DNA of 64,000 nucleotides, from contig NZ_CP095390.1 of the NCBI RefSeq assembly GCF_023008585.1, positions 868,001 through 932,000 on the forward strand, given 5' to 3'. The DNA is from Natribaculum breve. GTDB taxonomy: Archaea; Halobacteriota; Halobacteria; Halobacteriales; Natrialbaceae. Position 1 is the stretch's first letter, and the number at the start of each line of letters is the position of its first letter. Positions 32,187 through 40,709 of the stretch are shown one piece after another. The position numbers and the translations under genes are program-made. Under the pieces are notes generated by a model, which was not told where the DNA came from, did not search any database, and was given only the letters and a program-made list of their open reading frames with translations.

Positions 32187-33365
32187 TTAGGGAAGCGGGT
32201 CGTATCCGCGCATCCAGGCGTCCCAGTAGACCGACGGGAGGATGTTCACGTCGAGGATCCAGTTGAGTTTACTGTTGACCGGCGCGGAGATGCTGTCCTC
32301 GTAGTCGAACTCGGCCATCATCGCCTTGCCTTTCTCGGTGAGCAGCGGACAGGCCGCGTACCCGCTGTACTCGGCTTGAAGCGGCTCACCGTTCATCGCG
32401 CTCACGAGGTTGTCCGCGACGACGTGTGCCTCCTTGCGGGCCGCAGCTGCCGTCTTGGAGTGTGGTGCGTTCTCACAGTCGCCGAGTGCGAAGACGTCGT
32501 CGTACTCGGTGTGCTGGAGGGTGTACTGGTCGATCGTGACGTACTGGCCGTCGTTCTCGTCGTCGCCTGCGGTCAGCGGCGAGTGCTCGGTGATCGCCTC
32601 CTGACCGAACTGGGGCGAGACGGGCGCGTAGAAGTCGTAGTCGATCTCTCTGCCGTCGGCCGCGTGGATCACGCCCGCGTCGGGGTCGATCTCCTCGACG
32701 GAGAAGTTCGCCTCGAACTGGATGTCGCGCTCGTCCCAGAGTTCGTACAGCTTCTCGCGGTAGGGCTGAACGCCGAAGTGGTGCTCGGCGTTTCTGGTCA
32801 TGATCACTTCGACGTCGTCGCGGATGCCGCGCCGACGGAAGTAGTCGTCCGCGAGCATCGTCATCTTCAGCGGCGCACCCGGACACTTGATCGGCGTGTT
32901 CGGCTGGGTGACGACGAACGTCCCGCCGTCGAACTCCTCGAGTCCCTCTTTCATCTCGAGGGCTGCCTCGTAGTGGTAGAACGGGTACACGTGGTCGGGT
33001 CCTTCCCAGGCTTCGACCATCCCGGGCGTCGCATCGGGTTCGAGTCGATGGCCGGTCGCGACGACGAGGTAGTCGTACTCGAGGTCGTCTGTCTCCTCGA
33101 GTTCGACGGTCTGTGCGTCGGGGTCGACGCCAGCGACCGCGTCGTGGACGAACTCGACGTCGGAGTGCATGATGTCGCGGACGTCTCGCGACTGATCAGG
33201 GTCGAGGTAACCGAACGGGACGAGGTAAAACGACGGCTGGTAGAAGTGCTTGGTACTTTTGTCGACGATCGTGACGTGGGCCTCGTCACGGTCGAGTTTT
33301 CGACGCAGGATGTTCGCCGTCATGGCGCCACCGGATCCGGCACCTAGTACTACTATGTTGTCCAT
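32187..33365 (-). CDS. Sulfide:quinone oxidoreductase-like FAD protein
   Basis: A 392-residue flavoprotein. The N-terminal FAD fold IVVLGAGSGGAMTANIL is followed by DYLVVATGHRLEPDAT and a second binding segment DDVFALGDCENAPHSKTAAA. Two conserved cysteines, C161 in PIKCPGAPLK and C339 in YAACPLLTEKG, fit the redox pair that carries sulfane sulfur in SQR. The C-terminus (INWILDVNILPSVYWDAWM-like) is amphipathic for membrane contact. It should oxidise sulfide to persulfide or polysulfide and pass electrons to quinone, possibly on to the bd oxidase encoded nearby. ATG 33365 gives the standard N-terminus; an in-frame ATG at 33386 is possible. Classification beyond SQR-like is uncertain. Confidence 0.85.
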   Translation of the reverse strand: MDNIVVLGAGSGGAMTANILRRKLDRDEAHVTIVDKSTKHFYQPSFYLVPFGYLDPDQSRDVRDIMHSDVEFVHDAVAGVDPDAQTVELEETDDLEYDYLVVATGHRLEPDATPGMVEAWEGPDHVYPFYHYEAALEMKEGLEEFDGGTFVVTQPNTPIKCPGAPLKMTMLADDYFRRRGIRDDVEVIMTRNAEHHFGVQPYREKLYELWDERDIQFEANFSVEEIDPDAGVIHAADGREIDYDFYAPVSPQFGQEAITEHSPLTAGDDENDGQYVTIDQYTLQHTEYDDVFALGDCENAPHSKTAAAARKEAHVVADNLVSAMNGEPLQAEYSGYAACPLLTEKGKAMMAEFDYEDSISAPVNSKLNWILDVNILPSVYWDAWMRGYDPLP

Positions 33366-33386
33366 GTACACCTGGTACTTGTACAT
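33364..33386. promoter_or_regulatory. Inverted repeat ATGTACA-N9-TGTACAT over the SQR start
   Basis: ATGTACA (33364-33370) and TGTACAT (33380-33386) are perfect complements and overlap the SQR start codon. It may be an operator near the transcription start or a leader hairpin covering the ATG. It could also be chance. Confidence 0.35.
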
Positions 33387-33674
33387 AGAACACCTAAAGT
33401 CCTTCCTCGGGTCAATAATGTCCACATCACTCGGGAGATCGTGGAGTTGCTGAAATTATTTCCTGGTGCTTCTCTCGAATCGCGTCGCTCTCGCGTTCGC
33501 CGCTGGCGTCGTAACGCCGGTCGTAAGGCGTTTTCGGCGCGATCGTGAACCTTCTCGCGATCCCTGGTAACTACTAGTTACAACCGGCAGTATTGGACCC
33601 GTGATGTCGATGTGTCCCCGTTTCGACTACTCGGAGAAACTGGCTGTTCGAAAAACGAGTGGCCGACGGCCGTT
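33366..33674. other. 309-bp gap between the SQR and HTH-rhodanese genes
   Basis: It contains the SQR promoter region (AT-rich 33408-33420 and 33447-33462) and, near 33566-33590, a TAACTACTAGTTACAA stretch with the palindrome TAACTA-CTAGTTA that may belong to the end of the HTH-rhodanese transcript. No gene is seen. Confidence 0.45.
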
Positions 33675-34769
33675 CTACTGTCCGTCCGGGTCGGTTTCGA
33701 CGGGGGCGTCGACCAGATTCCCCCACTCGATCCACGACCCGTCGTAGTTCGCGACCTGGCGATGATCGAGCAGTTCCGAGAGGACGAACCAGACGAGCGC
33801 GGACCGTTCGCCGACGTGACAGTAGACGATCGTCTCCACGTCGGGCGTGACGCCACGTTCCCGGAACAACTGCTCGAGTTCGGACGACTCTTTGAACCGT
33901 CCCTCGTCGTCGATGACCTCGGACCACTGGACGTGGACGGTTCCCGGGATGTGTCCAGCGGTACGCGCTTCCGGCAGTTCGCCTGGCGGACTCGCCCGCT
34001 CTCCGCGAAACTCGGCTGACGATCGCACGTCGACGATGGTGACGTCTCGGGCGAGCGCGGCCTCGATGTCCGTCCGGTAGGCGCGAATGCGGTCGTCGGC
34101 CGGCTGGGCGACGTACTCTCGAGGAGCGACGGACGAGTCGTCCGTCGTCATCGGATATCCGGACGCTTCCCAGCTACGCTTGCCGCCGTCGAGCAGGCGG
34201 ACGTCCGTGTGTCGATAGTACTTGAACAGCCAGTAGAGGTACGCCGCGTACTGGTTCTCCTCGACGCTGTAGATGACGACCGTACTGTCTTCCGTGATAC
34301 CACGCTCGCCGACGTAGCGCTCGAACGTCTCCCTGTCGGCCAGTCCACAGCCGTCTACGTCGACGAGGTCCGCCATGATGTCGACCTGGACGGCACCGGG
34401 GACGTGGCCCCGGTCGTACTCGTCGTCGGCCTCGACGAGTCGAAAGTCGGGGTCGTCGCGTTCGAACTCCTCGAGTCGATCGCGCACCCACTCGGCCGTC
34501 ACGATCGTCTGCTGGTCGTCGGCCTCGTCGTCGCTGTCCGTCCCCAGTCGGTAACAGGTCTGGCGACCGTCGTGGAGCGCAGGTGACGACTCGAGCAACC
34601 CGGCTTCCTCGAGTTGGTCCAGGCCGTACCGTGCCGTCCGCGACGAGAGCAACGTCTCTTCGGTCAGTCCCTTGAGCGTCATCGGGCCGGAACTATCCAG
34701 CGTCTTGTAAATGAACTTCGAGCTGGGTGGTAGGTCTTCGAGAGCCTCCTCGACGTCGTCCCCCTCCAT
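33675..34769 (-). CDS. Winged-helix DNA-binding domain fused to a tandem rhodanese
   Basis: A 364-residue fusion. Residues 12-75 are a MarR-like winged helix (PPSSKFIYKTLDSSGPMTLKG, SSRTARYGLDQLEEAG) like that of the split gene at 121. Residues about 86-210 form a first rhodanese domain with S168 in VIYSVEEN where active domains have Cys, so it is inactive. Residues about 235-355 form a second domain with the active C317 in VYCHVGERSA. Thiosulfate/mercaptopyruvate sulfurtransferases have this inactive-active pair, but the N-terminal DNA-binding domain is unusual. It may sense sulfane sulfur by persulfidation of C317 and control the flanking sulfide genes (inference). ATG 34769 (MEGDDVEE) begins the domain. 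It is divergent from the persulfide dioxygenase gene. Confidence 0.85.
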   Translation of the reverse strand: MEGDDVEEALEDLPPSSKFIYKTLDSSGPMTLKGLTEETLLSSRTARYGLDQLEEAGLLESSPALHDGRQTCYRLGTDSDDEADDQQTIVTAEWVRDRLEEFERDDPDFRLVEADDEYDRGHVPGAVQVDIMADLVDVDGCGLADRETFERYVGERGITEDSTVVIYSVEENQYAAYLYWLFKYYRHTDVRLLDGGKRSWEASGYPMTTDDSSVAPREYVAQPADDRIRAYRTDIEAALARDVTIVDVRSSAEFRGERASPPGELPEARTAGHIPGTVHVQWSEVIDDEGRFKESSELEQLFRERGVTPDVETIVYCHVGERSALVWFVLSELLDHRQVANYDGSWIEWGNLVDAPVETDPDGQ

Positions 34770-34929
34770 GTTTGTACGTGTAGTTGCCCTCCACAATATA
34801 CATCTCTTTCCCTCCCGTCTGGCTCCGCCCGGGAGACGATCGTGTACGCACCAGAGAAAGACCCAATAATTGCACGCATTACCGGCTAATAGCCGCCACA
34901 GATTTTATCTCGTGTCTTTATAATGCAAC

Positions 34930-34954
34930 ATTAATGGGTGCTCGAACCCTTAAT
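34930..34954 (+). promoter_or_regulatory. Dyad over the TATA box of the persulfide dioxygenase gene
   Basis: ATTAATGGGT-GCTCGA-ACCCTTAAT is an almost perfect dyad. Its right arm includes CTTAATATCC (34949-34958), a TATA box about 25-33 bases before ATG 34982. A protein bound here would block initiation; the adjacent HTH-rhodanese protein is the obvious candidate. Confidence 0.5.
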
Positions 34955-34981
34955 ATCCCGTAGTTTGTACCGATTACTACG

Positions 34982-36160
34982 ATGGTCGAGACGATCACCA
35001 CCGGTGAACTGCGAGACAAGCTGGACCGCAACGACGATTTCACGCTCTTCGACACTCGCGACGAAGAGAGCTACAACGACTGGCGAATCAACGAAGCGGT
35101 CAACGTCGAGTACTCCGGTTCCGACGACGAACTGGTCGGCGACTTCGACCAGTATCGAGAGGAACTCGACGAGGACGACGAGATCGTAACGATCTGTGCG
35201 ACCGGCCGTTCTGCAGGCATGTTCGCCGAGTACCTCGAGGATGAGGGATTCGAGAACGTCGAGACGGTCGACGGCGGGATGGAAGCCTGGAGTCTCGCCT
35301 ACGACGTCGTCCCGATCGCGACGAAAAACGACGACGTCGTCATTCTCCAGCTCCAGCGGCGTGCAAAGGGCTGTCTCGGATATCTGATTGGCTCGAAACG
35401 CGCCGGCAAGGCCGCCCTCGTCGACGTCACCCGTGCGACCGACGTCTTCCTCGACGCGGCGTCCGAGTACGGCTTCGACGTCGTCCGCGTTCTCGACACG
35501 CACATCCACGCCGACCACATCTCCCGCGGACGCGAACTCGCCGACGAACTCGGCGTCCCGTACCACCTCGGCCAGCCCGCCGAGACCCGCGACCCCGACG
35601 TCGAGTTCGAGGGCCTCGAGCCCAACGAGACGGTCTCGGTCGGCCCGATCGACATCAAGGCCGTCCACACGCCGGGCCACACCACCGGCATGACCAGCTA
35701 CCTCGTCGACGACGAGGCGCTGCTGACCGGCGACACGCTCTTCGTCGAATCGATCGGTCGGACGGAGCTCCAGTTCGCCGGTGAGGACGCCAAGTCCGGT
35801 GCACGCGTCCAGTACGAGACGCTCCACCACAAGATCATGACGATGCCCGACGACGTGAAGGTCCTCCCCGGGCACTTCTCGCTCACCGACGACGGCGAGT
35901 ACATCGACGTCACGCCCGGCCTGCCCATGTTCGGAACTGTCGGCGACATCCGCACGGGCAACGAGATCCTCAACCTCGACGAGGAGGAGTTCGTCGAGCA
36001 CATGTTCGACAACCTCCCGTCGAAGCCGCCGAACTACGAGACCGTCATCGCGACGAACCTCGGCGAGTACGAGCCCGAAGACGAAGACGAAGAGAGCGAA
36101 CTCGAGCTCGGCCCGAACCGCTGTGCGGCGACCGAAGACAGCGTCGTGGCCGACGACTAA
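34982..36160 (+). CDS. Rhodanese-persulfide dioxygenase fusion (MBL fold, ETHE1-like)
   Basis: A 392-residue protein. The N-terminal rhodanese domain (about 1-112) has C72 in ICATGRSAGM. The metallo-beta-lactamase domain (about 115-350) has the iron-binding motif DTHIHADHISRG (H174, H176, D178, H179), H233 in TPGHTTGM and D-x-L in TGDTLFVESIGR. The acidic C-terminal tail is halophilic. ETHE1-type enzymes oxidise a low-molecular-weight persulfide to sulfite with O2; in haloarchaea the carrier thiol would be gamma-glutamylcysteine rather than glutathione. The fused rhodanese can exchange thiosulfate and persulfide sulfur. It is followed by the DUF7512 and sulfite exporter genes, consistent with sulfide detoxification. 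Confidence 0.92.
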   Translation: MVETITTGELRDKLDRNDDFTLFDTRDEESYNDWRINEAVNVEYSGSDDELVGDFDQYREELDEDDEIVTICATGRSAGMFAEYLEDEGFENVETVDGGMEAWSLAYDVVPIATKNDDVVILQLQRRAKGCLGYLIGSKRAGKAALVDVTRATDVFLDAASEYGFDVVRVLDTHIHADHISRGRELADELGVPYHLGQPAETRDPDVEFEGLEPNETVSVGPIDIKAVHTPGHTTGMTSYLVDDEALLTGDTLFVESIGRTELQFAGEDAKSGARVQYETLHHKIMTMPDDVKVLPGHFSLTDDGEYIDVTPGLPMFGTVGDIRTGNEILNLDEEEFVEHMFDNLPSKPPNYETVIATNLGEYEPEDEDEESELELGPNRCAATEDSVVADD

Positions 36161-36294
36161 CGAACGCGACCGACTTCCAAGCGACCTGCCGTTTACGACA
36201 CGAAAATGATAATTACGCCACTACTAGACTCTGACAGCCACGCGACCACTGCGAGAGCCCTCTCCACGACGTCCACGTCGGACGGTGTTCGCCG

Positions 36295-36444
36295 ATGATC
36301 GACGTCGCATCGCTCTCCCCCACGGTCCAGGCGATCGTCCTCGTGGGTGCCGTCCTGCTCGAGGCGATCGTCCTCTACGTGGGGTACGGCGCGATCTCGA
36401 GTGCCCTGACCGAACCGCTGATCGACGCGATCCAGAACGCCTGA
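36295..36444 (+). CDS. DUF7512-type small membrane protein
   Basis: A 49-residue protein, too short for ordinary ORF filters: MIDVASLSPTVQAIVLVGAV, continuing with LLEAIVLYVGYGAISSAL. One membrane helix spans about 11-34. Small proteins of this kind are found next to TauE/SafE sulfite exporters in haloarchaea and may be an accessory subunit (established co-occurrence, unknown mechanism). Its stop is 3 bases before the exporter's ATG, indicating translational coupling. Confidence 0.8.
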   Translation: MIDVASLSPTVQAIVLVGAVLLEAIVLYVGYGAISSALTEPLIDAIQNA

Positions 36445-36447
36445 TCC

Positions 36448-37485
36448 ATGGAGATACTTGGAATCGCGCTCACCACACTGGTGCTGTTCGTCGGCTTCGG
36501 GCTGATGGTCGGCGTGCTGTTTGGCTTCTTCGGGATGGGGGGATCGTTCCTCGTGACGCCCGCGTTGCTGGTCATGGGGTATCCCGCCAGCGTCGCGGTC
36601 GGTAGCGGGATGGCGTTCGTCTTCGGGACGGCCGTCATCGCGACGCTGAAACACCACGACCTCGGCCAGGTCGACTACAAACTCGGCGGCCTGATGATCG
36701 CCGGCACGACCGCCGGCATCGAGGTCGGTAAGGAGATCGTCCTCCACCTCGAGTCGATCGGGCTGGCGTCGGGCGTCATCGGCGTCACGTACGTGCTGTT
36801 GCTCGGTGGCGTCGGCGTCTTCGTCACCTACAACGCGCTCAACAGTGACGGCGGCGACAGCGGCGGCGGCCACCACGACGGTGCCGACCAGGAGATCGAC
36901 CCGGACGCGATCCCCGACATCGCCAAGAAGATCCAGTCGTACCACGTCCCGCCGATGATGACCATCCGCGGGGGCATCCAGGTCTCGCTGTGGATGGTGC
37001 TGGCGGTCGCGTTCGCGACCGGGCTGCTGTCGGGCTTCCTCGGCGTCGGCGGTGGCTTCATCCGGATGCCCGCGATGTTCTACCTCATCGGGGTGCCGGT
37101 GCCGATCGCCGTCGGGACCGACCTGTTCGAGATCGTCTTCTCGGGCGGGCTCGGCTCGTTCCTCTACGCCCAGGGCGGCGGCGTCGACCTCTCGATCGTC
37201 GCCCCGCTGCTGGCCGGCAGCGCGCTGGGTGCCCGCATCGGCTCGGCCGCGACCGGCATCGTCGACGAAGGCGAGATCAAGATCTACTTCGGCCTGATGC
37301 TGCTCGGTGGCTCGGTCGCCGTCGCCTTCCGCCAGCTCGGTGACTACCTGGGTATGGACGTCCTGAACACGGTCAGCTTCGCGCTGATCCTCCTGTCGGC
37401 GTTCCTCGTCAGCGGCGCCGTCATCTACTCGAGCGTCGTCGCCCTCCGCCAGGAACCCGACGCGACCGCGGTCGCCGCAGACTAG
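36448..37485 (+). CDS. TauE/SafE-family sulfite/organosulfonate exporter
   Basis: A 345-residue membrane protein with two homologous halves of about four helices each. Half 1 has GFFGMGGSFLVTPALLVMGYPASVAVGSGMAF; half 2 has GFLGVGGGFIRMPAMFYLIGVPVPIAVGTDLFE, the duplicated G-x-G-G-G-F-x-x-x-P signature of the family. A cytosolic or extracellular acidic, His-rich loop (about 130-155) separates the halves. It likely exports the sulfite made by the upstream persulfide dioxygenase. It follows the DUF7512 gene directly. Confidence 0.92.
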   Translation: MEILGIALTTLVLFVGFGLMVGVLFGFFGMGGSFLVTPALLVMGYPASVAVGSGMAFVFGTAVIATLKHHDLGQVDYKLGGLMIAGTTAGIEVGKEIVLHLESIGLASGVIGVTYVLLLGGVGVFVTYNALNSDGGDSGGGHHDGADQEIDPDAIPDIAKKIQSYHVPPMMTIRGGIQVSLWMVLAVAFATGLLSGFLGVGGGFIRMPAMFYLIGVPVPIAVGTDLFEIVFSGGLGSFLYAQGGGVDLSIVAPLLAGSALGARIGSAATGIVDEGEIKIYFGLMLLGGSVAVAFRQLGDYLGMDVLNTVSFALILLSAFLVSGAVIYSSVVALRQEPDATAVAAD

Positions 37486-38095
37486 ACGAGCCGTTCTCGC
37501 CGGTTCGCTAACCGACGTATTTCCGTCGACGGTGTGCAGGCGAGGCAGTGCTGGTTGTCGAACCGCTATTTCTCATACTGCTGGACGAGACGGTTCAGCC
37601 ATCGATCGCACTCGAGACGCGATCGAGTGTGGACTGTACGGTCTGCTGTCCCGCTTTGCCGCAGCGACTGCCCGACGGGACGCGATCGCTGCGGGACGGA
37701 CGGACAGCAGTCCGTATCAAACCTCGAGAACCGAACGACAGAATACGCGCGGGCGAAGACGAAAAGCAACGGCGGCGACGAAGGCACTCGTGTTTATATA
37801 ACGGAATTTCGACTCTCACTACGAGTCGCTTCGGCACCTGCGCGAATATTACACCAGCGACAGGTATCGAAGGCGCCTGATAGGCATCGAAGAAGCCGGA
37901 CATATTTATCCATCTCGGCAGCTGAACTGGTGGCGTACGCCTCGAAAAGAGCAACATTTATACCTTCCAACGTTGTCCGTTCGACCAGCAAATTGCGACC
38001 TCGTCTCGTTTTCTCGCCGGGACGATTAGCTCACCGTATCTCTTTGAGGATCAAACCAGAACCGTTAGTGGTGCGAGACGGCTAATATTAGGTGT
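37486..38095. other. 610-bp non-coding region before cydA
   Basis: It contains a family A element (37576-37716), then AT-rich promoter-like words GTTTATATAACG (37792-37803), CATATTTATCC (37909-37919) and CATTTATACC (37963-37972), and the likely cydA TATA box CTAATATTAG (38083-38092), which lies close to the ATG. Short frames here (for example a 65-codon minus-strand frame at 37794-37991) have no recognisable features. The several TATA-like words suggest a complex, oxygen-responsive promoter or a small RNA. Confidence 0.4.
37576..37716. repeat. Family A palindromic element, downstream of the TauE gene
   Basis: It begins TACTGCTGGACGAGACGG after TCA (37573-37575) and continues GTTCAGCCATCGATCGCACTC as in the interrupted copy at 22585. 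A right end CAGTCCGTA followed by TCA (37717-37719) is proposed. It contains an internal inverted repeat (GTCTGCTGTCC / GGACGGACAGC). The left end is sure, the right end less so. Confidence 0.6.
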
Positions 38096-39565
38096 ATGAG
38101 TCATTACACGAGCCTCGGCACCGCGAGCCTCGCGGCTCTCTCTGAGGTGGGGGGATATGGCATGCTCGGTGCCGAACTCGCGAGCCGACTGCAATTCGGG
38201 TGGACGATCACGATACACATCCTCTTTGCGTCCCTGTCGGTCGGTCTCGCGCCGTTTATCGTGTACCTGACCTGGAAAGACGTTCGCACGGGCGAGAATC
38301 GATACACTCGCCTCCGTGACTTCTGGGTCAAGGTATTCGCGATCGGTTTCGTCATGGGAACTGTAACGGGCATTCCGATGAGCTTCCAGTTCGGCACGAA
38401 CTTTCCGATCTTCTCGGAAGTCGCCGGCGAGTTGATCGGTGGCCCGCTGGCGTTCGAGGCCAAGATGGCGTTCTTCCTCGAGGCGGTCTTCCTCGGCATC
38501 TTGCTGTTCGGCCGCGAGCGCGTCAGCGACCGCACGTACATCCTCTCGTCGGTGCTGGTCGGCGTCGGTGCGTGGCTGTCGGCGTTCTGGATTCTCGTCG
38601 TGAACGCGTGGATGCAGACGCCACAGGGGTTCGAACTCGTCGAACGAAACGGGATGACGGTCGCCCAGCTCACGGATCCCGTCGCCGCGTTTCTGACCCC
38701 GCGGCTCCCGTGGATGTACGTCCACATGCAGAACGCGGCTGTCATCTCGGTTAGCCTGCTCGTCGGCGGTATCGCCGCGTACTTCGTCTGGACGAAACGT
38801 GACTCCGAGACGTGGGGAACGGCGCTCCGGGTCGCCGTCGTGATGTTGCTGCTGACGGCCCCGCTGCAGGCGCTTCACGGCGACGCTTACGGGCGTCACG
38901 TCGAGGACACGCAGCCACAGAAGTTCGCCGCGATGGAAGCCCACTACGAGACCGGCCAGGCCGACCTCCACCTGATCGCGATTCCGACCAGTCTCGACGC
39001 GTTGAACGACCCGCGCGCCGAAAACCTCTGGACGATCAGCATTCCGGGACTCGGCTCGTTCCTCGCCAGCGGCGGTGATTTCGACGCCGAAGTGCTCGGG
39101 CTGAACGAGTACGAGTCGTCGCCACCGGTGGCGCTCGTCTTCTGGTCGTTCCGGTTCATGGTCGGCCTGGGCTTTTGGTTCATCGGCCTCGCTCTCTGGG
39201 GTGGCTACCTCACGTGGAAGGGCCGACTGACCGAAAGCGACCGGTTCCTGCAGGCGATGATGCTGTCGACGCCGCTCGGGTTCGTCGCGATGCTGACCGG
39301 CTGGTACGTCACCGAGATCGGCCGTCAGCCGTGGGTGATCCAGGACGTGCTACGGACGAGCGAGGCCGTCTCGCAGACGCTGACGAGCACCCAGGCGACC
39401 CTCTCGCTCACCGCGTTCGTCGTCGGCTACATCGCCCTCTTCGGCGGCTTCCTCTACGTGTTCCGGCGGTTCATCCAGATGGAACTCGATCGCATCGGCG
39501 TCGATCCGGACGAACGCGACTCCGACCAGCCGCCGATCACCGGGGTGTTCTCCGATGACGACTAG
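38096..39565 (+). CDS. cydA: Cytochrome bd quinol oxidase subunit I
   Basis: A 489-residue membrane protein with nine or so helices. The N-terminal FGWTITIHILFASLSVGLAPFI carries the high-spin haem His; SFQFGTNFPIFSEVAGELIGGPLAFEAKMAFFLEA is the signature stretch with conserved Glu; GRQPWVIQDVLRTSEAVS is the C-terminal family mark. The quinol-binding loop is of the short type. It oxidises quinol and reduces O2 without proton pumping, useful at low oxygen or under sulfide, which inhibits haem-copper oxidases. It forms an operon with cydB, overlapping by 11 bases. The placement downstream of sulfide oxidation genes fits sulfide-resistant respiration. Confidence 0.95.
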   Translation: MSHYTSLGTASLAALSEVGGYGMLGAELASRLQFGWTITIHILFASLSVGLAPFIVYLTWKDVRTGENRYTRLRDFWVKVFAIGFVMGTVTGIPMSFQFGTNFPIFSEVAGELIGGPLAFEAKMAFFLEAVFLGILLFGRERVSDRTYILSSVLVGVGAWLSAFWILVVNAWMQTPQGFELVERNGMTVAQLTDPVAAFLTPRLPWMYVHMQNAAVISVSLLVGGIAAYFVWTKRDSETWGTALRVAVVMLLLTAPLQALHGDAYGRHVEDTQPQKFAAMEAHYETGQADLHLIAIPTSLDALNDPRAENLWTISIPGLGSFLASGGDFDAEVLGLNEYESSPPVALVFWSFRFMVGLGFWFIGLALWGGYLTWKGRLTESDRFLQAMMLSTPLGFVAMLTGWYVTEIGRQPWVIQDVLRTSEAVSQTLTSTQATLSLTAFVVGYIALFGGFLYVFRRFIQMELDRIGVDPDERDSDQPPITGVFSDDD

Positions 39566-40571
39566 CCCACTGTTCATCCCCGTCGACACCTACCTCGTCG
39601 ACTCGCTGCCCGAGGTGTGGTTCGGCGTCCTCATGTTCGCGCTCGCGATGTACGTCGCCCTCGACGGACTCGACTTCGGTATCGGGATGTTGCTCTCGAC
39701 TCGAGAGAGCGAAGACGAACGGGAGATCCTCCTCGAGGCGTTCGGGCCGATCTGGGACGCCAACGAGGTGTGGCTCGTCGCCTTCGGGACGATCCTGCTC
39801 GCCGCGTTCCCGCCGGTGTACTCGGCGCTGCTCAGTCAGAACTACACGCTCGTGATCGCGATCCTCTTCGTGCTGATCCTCCGTGGTATCGCGCCCGAAC
39901 TTCGCGAGCAGCGAGACGATCGGGCCTGGAAGCGTCGGTGGGACCAGGCGTTCTTCGCCGGAAGTCTACTCACGCCGTTCCTGCTCGGCGTGCTCGTCGG
40001 GACCTGGATCTTCGGGGCGGGCGCGCTGTCGCTACCGAGCCTGTTCGTCGGCCTCACGGTCGTCACGCTCTCGCTTTTCGCCGGCGCGGTCTTCCTGGCG
40101 CTCAAGACCACGGGATCGCTCAGGGACGAGGTGGCCCGGTACGGTCGACTGGCGGCCGGTGGCTACCTCGTGGCCGTCGTCGCGGTACTCGCCACCGCGT
40201 TCGCGACGAACCCTCACGGCGTTCGGTCGACGATCCTCTCGGGACCCGTCGCGGCGATCGTCGTCACGTCGATTGTGCTCGTCGCCGCCGGCGTCGCGTT
40301 CTCGCTCCGGGGACGGGACCGGGCGTGGTTCCTCTCGACGACCGCCGTCGCGTTCCTGCTCGTGGCCTTCGTCGGCTACCTCCTGTTCCCGGTCGTGTAC
40401 CCGGCAACGGGGCTGACACTCCGTGAGGCGGTCGTCTCGCCGCTCGCGCTCAACGTCACGACGGTGCTCGGACTCCCCGTGCTCGTAGTCGTCCTGCTGT
40501 ACTTCCGATATCTCTACTCCGTCTTCGCCGGCCCGATCGAACAGGGCGACGGATACGGCACCGGTCACTAA
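39555..40571 (+). CDS. cydB: Cytochrome bd quinol oxidase subunit II
   Basis: A 338-residue membrane protein with eight or nine helices. Family marks are YVALDGLDFGIGMLL, FGPIWDANEVWLVAFGTILLAAFPPVYS, RGIAPELREQ and WDQAFFAGSLLTPFLLG. It is the structural partner of CydA and helps form the quinol-oxidase complex. The ATG lies within the last codons of cydA (11-base overlap). No cydX-like or cydCD genes follow. Confidence 0.95.
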   Translation: MTTSPLFIPVDTYLVDSLPEVWFGVLMFALAMYVALDGLDFGIGMLLSTRESEDEREILLEAFGPIWDANEVWLVAFGTILLAAFPPVYSALLSQNYTLVIAILFVLILRGIAPELREQRDDRAWKRRWDQAFFAGSLLTPFLLGVLVGTWIFGAGALSLPSLFVGLTVVTLSLFAGAVFLALKTTGSLRDEVARYGRLAAGGYLVAVVAVLATAFATNPHGVRSTILSGPVAAIVVTSIVLVAAGVAFSLRGRDRAWFLSTTAVAFLLVAFVGYLLFPVVYPATGLTLREAVVSPLALNVTTVLGLPVLVVVLLYFRYLYSVFAGPIEQGDGYGTGH

Positions 40572-40629
40572 CGCGGTCCGTCACGGCTCGAGCGTGGACC
40601 AATTTTTCGCACCGCCGCCGTGATCGGCA

Positions 40630-40709
40630 TAACGATGGCTGTGACTGGTTGCCGTCGCAACCGCGAACTGTCGTGCGGTCGCGTCGGCAACCAGTCACAG
40701 CCACCATTA
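40630..40709. repeat. 80-bp palindromic element, family B, copy 2, on a stop codon
   Basis: It starts TAACGATGGCTGTGACTGG and ends CCAGTCACAGCCACCATTA, a nearly perfect inverted repeat of about 26 bp per arm including GTTGCCG/CGGCAAC. It matches copy 1 at 4617-4696 in length and sequence. The right flank TCA (40710-40712) is the TGA stop of the minus-strand glycosyltransferase. Confidence 0.85.
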
